A DNA stretch of 6,117 bases from positions 1 through 6,117 of the forward strand of contig CALCPB010000526.1 in the NCBI GenBank assembly GCA_937897665.1, in the 5' to 3' direction. Positions 5,100-6,117 of the stretch are shown one piece after another. Origin of the DNA: an uncultured Halomicronema sp. Lineage in GTDB: Bacteria > Cyanobacteriota > Cyanobacteriia > Phormidesmidales > Phormidesmidaceae. Made by a program: the position numbers and the translations under genes. Every line of letters begins with the position of its first letter. The first letter of the stretch is position 1. The notes beneath the pieces are model-generated. The model was given only the letters and a program-made list of their open reading frames with translations. It was not told where the DNA came from and ran no database searches.

Positions 5100-5699
5100 C
5101 TAGCTGCCCGCCCAGAAGTCAGTAATGTCGTAGCCCAGATCGCGAATCATCTCGCGTAAGAGAGACATGCTCAGGCCGACAACATTGGTGTAGCAACCAT
5201 CGATTTTTTCGACTAGGATGCTGCCCTTGCCATCGATCGCAAACGCACCGGCACAGTTCAACGGTTCACCCGTGGCGACATAGTCTCTGATCTGGCGATC
5301 GCTCACGTAAGCAAAATAGACCTGCGTGACCCGACACTGCACGATTGATTTTTGGCGAGCGGTATCAATCAGAGCATGGCCGGTATAAAGTTCGCCGCGC
5401 TTGCCGCGCATCTCTTGCCAGCGAAAGATCGCTTCTTCTGGCCCGTCTGGCTTGCCATAAATCTGGCCGTTAAAGACTAGAACCGAGTCACACCCCAATA
5501 CCAGCGCCTTGCTAAATTGCGGCGCGACGGTTTCGGCTTTGCTTTGAGCTAGCGTATTGACGAGGTCGGCTGGATCCGATAGCTGTACCTGATCTTCATC
5601 AAATTTACTCGGACAAACAAAGGCGGCTAGCCCCGCATCGGCGAGTAGTCGGCGACGGGCGATCGAGGCAGAGGCAAGTACAAACTGTAGGTCTTCCAT
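5100..5699 (-). CDS. maf: Maf family nucleoside triphosphate pyrophosphatase
   Basis: Maf proteins hydrolyse non-canonical or surplus nucleoside triphosphates to monophosphate and pyrophosphate, cleaning the nucleotide pool in the cytoplasm. At 199 residues the length is typical. Seen: the N-terminal loop [12 protein letters not shown] (8-19), FDE (33-35), KAE at 54-56, the likely catalytic aspartate Asp71 in [11 protein letters not shown] (82-84), [12 protein letters not shown] (97-108), LNCAGAF (147-153) and NVVGLSM (172-178). Two positions depart from the common pattern: Ser-Ile-Ala replaces Ser-Pro-Arg at 12-14, and Ser177 replaces the Pro of NVVGLP. The NCAG motif recalls the YceF (m7GTP-preferring) branch rather than YhdE (dTTP/UTP), but substrate cannot be assigned. 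ATG at 5699 fits the family start, although no Shine-Dalgarno is visible. It follows the psbP-family gene on the same strand after 276 nt. Confidence 0.93.
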   Translation of the reverse strand: MEDLQFVLASASIARRRLLADAGLAAFVCPSKFDEDQVQLSDPADLVNTLAQSKAETVAPQFSKALVLGCDSVLVFNGQIYGKPDGPEEAIFRWQEMRGKRGELYTGHALIDTARQKSIVQCRVTQVYFAYVSDRQIRDYVATGEPLNCAGAFAIDGKGSILVEKIDGCYTNVVGLSMSLLREMIRDLGYDITDFWAGS

Positions 5700-5975
5700 A
5701 GGGGCGGTGGCGAGGGTGGTCGACCTCGCGATGTGCTAACTCGATTTTCAGACTAGCGCTAAAGGGGGCTAGCGTTGATGTCTTAACGGTTGCGCCATCC
5801 AGCCAAAGCAAATCAGGTTTCAGACTAGGTAAGAGGGCAATGGCTTGGAAGGACAAGATTGCCTGAGGGGGGCCATAGTGAAGCCTTCGCACTTCCCCGG
5901 CGCATCATGCTGAAAGGCATGCTCCGGAGGGCCATACAGCATTTACTAACGAGTACAGACTTGTTGAGAAATTGC
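5700..5975. other. psbP-maf intergenic region, 276 nt
   Basis: No gene is supported here. It holds an 11-nt direct repeat TTTCAGACTAG (5746-5756 and 5818-5828) and CTAGCG twice (5753-5758, 5769-5774). There is also an imperfect hairpin on CATGC/GCATG flanked by CCGG (about 5897-5928) that may follow the psbP-family transcript. No convincing promoter for maf is seen. A GTG-started minus frame covers part of it but overlaps maf and matches nothing known. Confidence 0.5.
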
Positions 5976-6117
5976 CTAATCTACTGCGAATGAGGCGACC
6001 GCTTGCTTCATCATGTCAGATACTTTATCCCAGCGTTCCTCTTCTGTGGAGGCATTAAAGGTAAATAGCTTGTCACGGCGAACCACGACGCTGGCTAAGT
6101 TGTGGCGCACGCCAGAA
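5976..6117 (-). CDS. psbP: PsbP-family photosystem II protein, C-terminal fragment
   Basis: Only the last 46 codons plus the stop lie in the window; the 5' part continues beyond the right edge. The reading SGVRHNLASVVVRRDKLFTFNAS, then TEEERWDKVSDMMKQAVASF, matches the end of PsbP domains: an HN-LA-VVV strand, KLFTFN followed by S/T-rich turn and ERW, then a final amphipathic helix ending SFxVx just before the stop. In cyanobacteria PsbP (CyanoP) is a thylakoid lumenal, usually lipid-anchored protein associated with photosystem II assembly. Whether this is CyanoP itself or a PsbP-like paralogue cannot be decided from the tail. The signal peptide would be outside the window. Confidence 0.85.
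   Translation of the reverse strand, partial: SGVRHNLASVVVRRDKLFTFNASTEEERWDKVSDMMKQAVASFAVD

Larger units (their letters stand above)
640..5302. repeat. Ten dispersed HIP1 octamers (GCGATCGC)
   Basis: Perfect GCGATCGC copies lie at 640-647, 898-905, 919-926, 1432-1439, 1684-1691, 2525-2532, 2939-2946, 3604-3611, 4563-4570 and 5295-5302, in genes and intergenic DNA. Chance would give well under one. HIP1 is the highly iterated palindrome known from many cyanobacterial genomes and is the main compositional evidence for the host group. Confidence 0.95.

Noticed and set aside
5605..5892. Minus-strand 95-codon frame overlapping the start of maf
   Set aside because: It starts with GTG, overlaps 95 nt of maf in another frame, has an unrecognised sequence, and turns Arg/Cys-rich where it overlaps maf, as shadow frames do.

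Overview
The window looks like a piece of cyanobacterial chromosome. The octamer GCGATCGC (HIP1, typical of many cyanobacterial genomes) occurs ten times in 6.1 kb. The recognisable genes are cyanobacterial: ntcA, a DUF3084 membrane/coiled-coil protein, a plant/cyanobacterial-type threonine synthase, and the C-terminus of a PsbP-family photosystem II protein. Genus cannot be fixed from this stretch. The NtcA sequence resembles those of filamentous or Leptolyngbya-like lineages as much as any other (inference).

Left part (1-2408, minus strand): ntcA, the global nitrogen-control regulator of the CRP/FNR family, is followed after 47 nt by a gene for a two-helix membrane protein with a long coiled coil and a DUF3084 C-terminal domain. 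They probably form one transcription unit. Upstream of ntcA lies a perfect NtcA box (GTA-N8-TAC, 2395-2408) overlapping the -35 of a good sigma70-type promoter, and a second promoter candidate sits close to the start codon. This arrangement fits autoregulation. NtcA carries Trp76 where the NtcA sequences I remember have Gly, inside the 2-oxoglutarate-contact loop. That is the most striking coding oddity here.

Middle (2409-3123): about 700 bp of divergent intergenic DNA without a convincing gene. Its right end is dense with short direct and inverted repeats and closes with a clear promoter for thrC, which has an 87-nt leader.

Right centre (3124-4902, plus strand): thrC (threonine synthase with an N-terminal Cys4 zinc ribbon) is followed by two hairpins, the second a plausible rho-independent terminator. 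Next comes a 91-residue ubiquitin-like sulfur carrier of the MoaD/ThiS/CysO type ending in Gly-Gly. A sulfur carrier next to a PLP enzyme that uses O-phosphohomoserine invites comparison with CysO/CysM-type thiocarboxylate chemistry.

Right end (4903-6117): two strong stem-loops, one with 17-bp perfect arms, fill the convergent gap before maf (minus strand, nucleotide pyrophosphatase of the Maf/HAM1-like fold). Upstream of maf, on the same strand, is the truncated 3' end of a psbP-family gene. Apart from the points in the findings this is ordinary core-genome sequence, with no mobile element, CRISPR array or defence system visible.
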